The notes beneath the pieces were generated by a model, which saw only the letters and a list, made by a program, of their open reading frames with translations, did not search any database and was not told where the DNA came from. A stretch of 64,000 bases of DNA from Wocania ichthyoenteri Th78 (GTDB taxonomy: Bacteria > Bacteroidota > Bacteroidia > Flavobacteriales > Flavobacteriaceae): the NCBI RefSeq assembly GCF_000789235.1, contig NZ_KN525716.1:1176501-1240500 (forward strand), given 5' to 3'. This document shows, one piece after another, positions 63,760 through 64,000 of the stretch; within the stretch, counting starts at the first letter, position 1; each line of letters starts with the position of its first letter. The translations under genes were made by a program, and so were the position numbers.

Positions 63760-63774
63760 CAACCGCTTTGGCGA

Positions 63775-63847
63775 GGTACCTTAGCTCAGTTGGTAGAGCA
63801 AAGGACTGAAAATCCTTGTGTCCCTGGTTCGATTCCTGGAGGTACCA
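63775..63847 (+). tRNA. tRNA-Phe (anticodon GAA)
   Basis: Cloverleaf with acceptor GGTACCT/AGGTACC, D arm GCTCAGTTGGTAGAGC, anticodon stem AAGGA/TCCTT with loop CTGAAAA (anticodon GAA), T arm CTGGTTCGATTCCTGG (G-T tolerated) and discriminator A. CCA is not encoded. Confidence 0.97.
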
Positions 63848-63862
63848 CTTTTAAAGTTTTTA

Positions 63863-63898
63863 AACCCTTGATTATCACATGATTTTCAAGGGTTTTTT
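63863..63898 (+). terminator. Terminator after tRNA-Phe
   Basis: Stem AACCCTTGA/TCAAGGGTT with a 14-base loop and T-run. The remaining 100 bases to the window end show no gene. Confidence 0.75.
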
Positions 63899-64000
63899 CA
63901 TTAGTATTCTTCAATATACTCTTTAATTAATGTTTTATAGATTTATTAAAGAGTTTTAGTAACCTCTCCTTCTATATAATTTATCGTGAAATCACATGTT

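Noticed and set aside
63848-64000. Integration (att) site next to tRNA-Phe
   Set aside because: No repeat of the tRNA 3' end and no integrase follow within the window; only a terminator is visible.

Overview
The window is about 32% GC by eye. Its gene content points to a member of the Bacteroidota, class Flavobacteriia, most likely family Flavobacteriaceae. The evidence is the short primary sigma factor without region 1.1, promoters of the form TTG-N18-20-TAnnTTTG, an FtsZ with a very long acidic C-terminal tail, a mevalonate-type HMG-CoA reductase beside a GYDIA-type GHMP kinase, and a dcw cluster in the classic order. MurE carries a DNPR motif, so the peptidoglycan is probably of the meso-diaminopimelate type.

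Bases 1-7720 are an accessory region that looks like an integron cassette array with no integrase in view (a CALIN-like cluster). Five imperfect palindromes of 136-137 bp (636-771, 1375-1510, 2478-2614, 4502-4638 and 5237-7082, the last split by an IS) separate small same-strand genes. Each unit opens with GTTGnnn and closes with the matching nnnCAAC, as attC-bounded cassettes do. The cargo is a membrane protein, a small membrane protein with a CdiI-like immunity protein, a HicBA-like toxin-antitoxin pair, a small lipoprotein and two ParDE-like pairs. Both parD promoters carry the same palindromic operator. One IS3-family element (2619-3921, transposase frameshifted) and one IS1182-family element (5251-6952, inside a repeat, flanked by ACAATGG) have landed in the array. 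The final repeat is truncated, and a structured intergenic stretch leads into the sigma factor gene.

Bases 8153-64000 are chromosomal core. In order: rpoD and rpe; a CBS-domain protein and an M90-type peptidase; a galactose block (galT-galK-aldose epimerase-GntR regulator, divergent from an SLC5 sugar symporter, with a candidate operator between them); tRNA-Arg; and the dcw cluster on the minus strand from mraZ (33695) to ftsZ and yqeY (17320). Next come a hydrolase and engB, a tail-specific protease, surE-lpxB-NlpC/P60-comEC, and a peptide-use block of one S9 dipeptidyl peptidase and two POT transporters. Then follow HMG-CoA reductase plus GHMP kinase, a small stress-type cluster (two mini-genes, a ferritin-like protein, hemerythrin, a cyclase-like protein and an AraC regulator), and an envelope block (PpiD-like foldase, CorC-type protein, LptC, TPR protein, outer-membrane protein, CoaX) ending at tRNA-Phe.

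Two things stand out. The first is the integrase-less cassette array. The second is a dispersed family of small hairpins with changing stems around a fixed TCGA...CTC core, at seven places in the window. Two of them form an inverted pair around a small GIY-YIG nuclease gene that is fused in frame to the GHMP kinase. This resembles the REP/RAYT arrangement with a different enzyme and may be an undescribed mobile unit.
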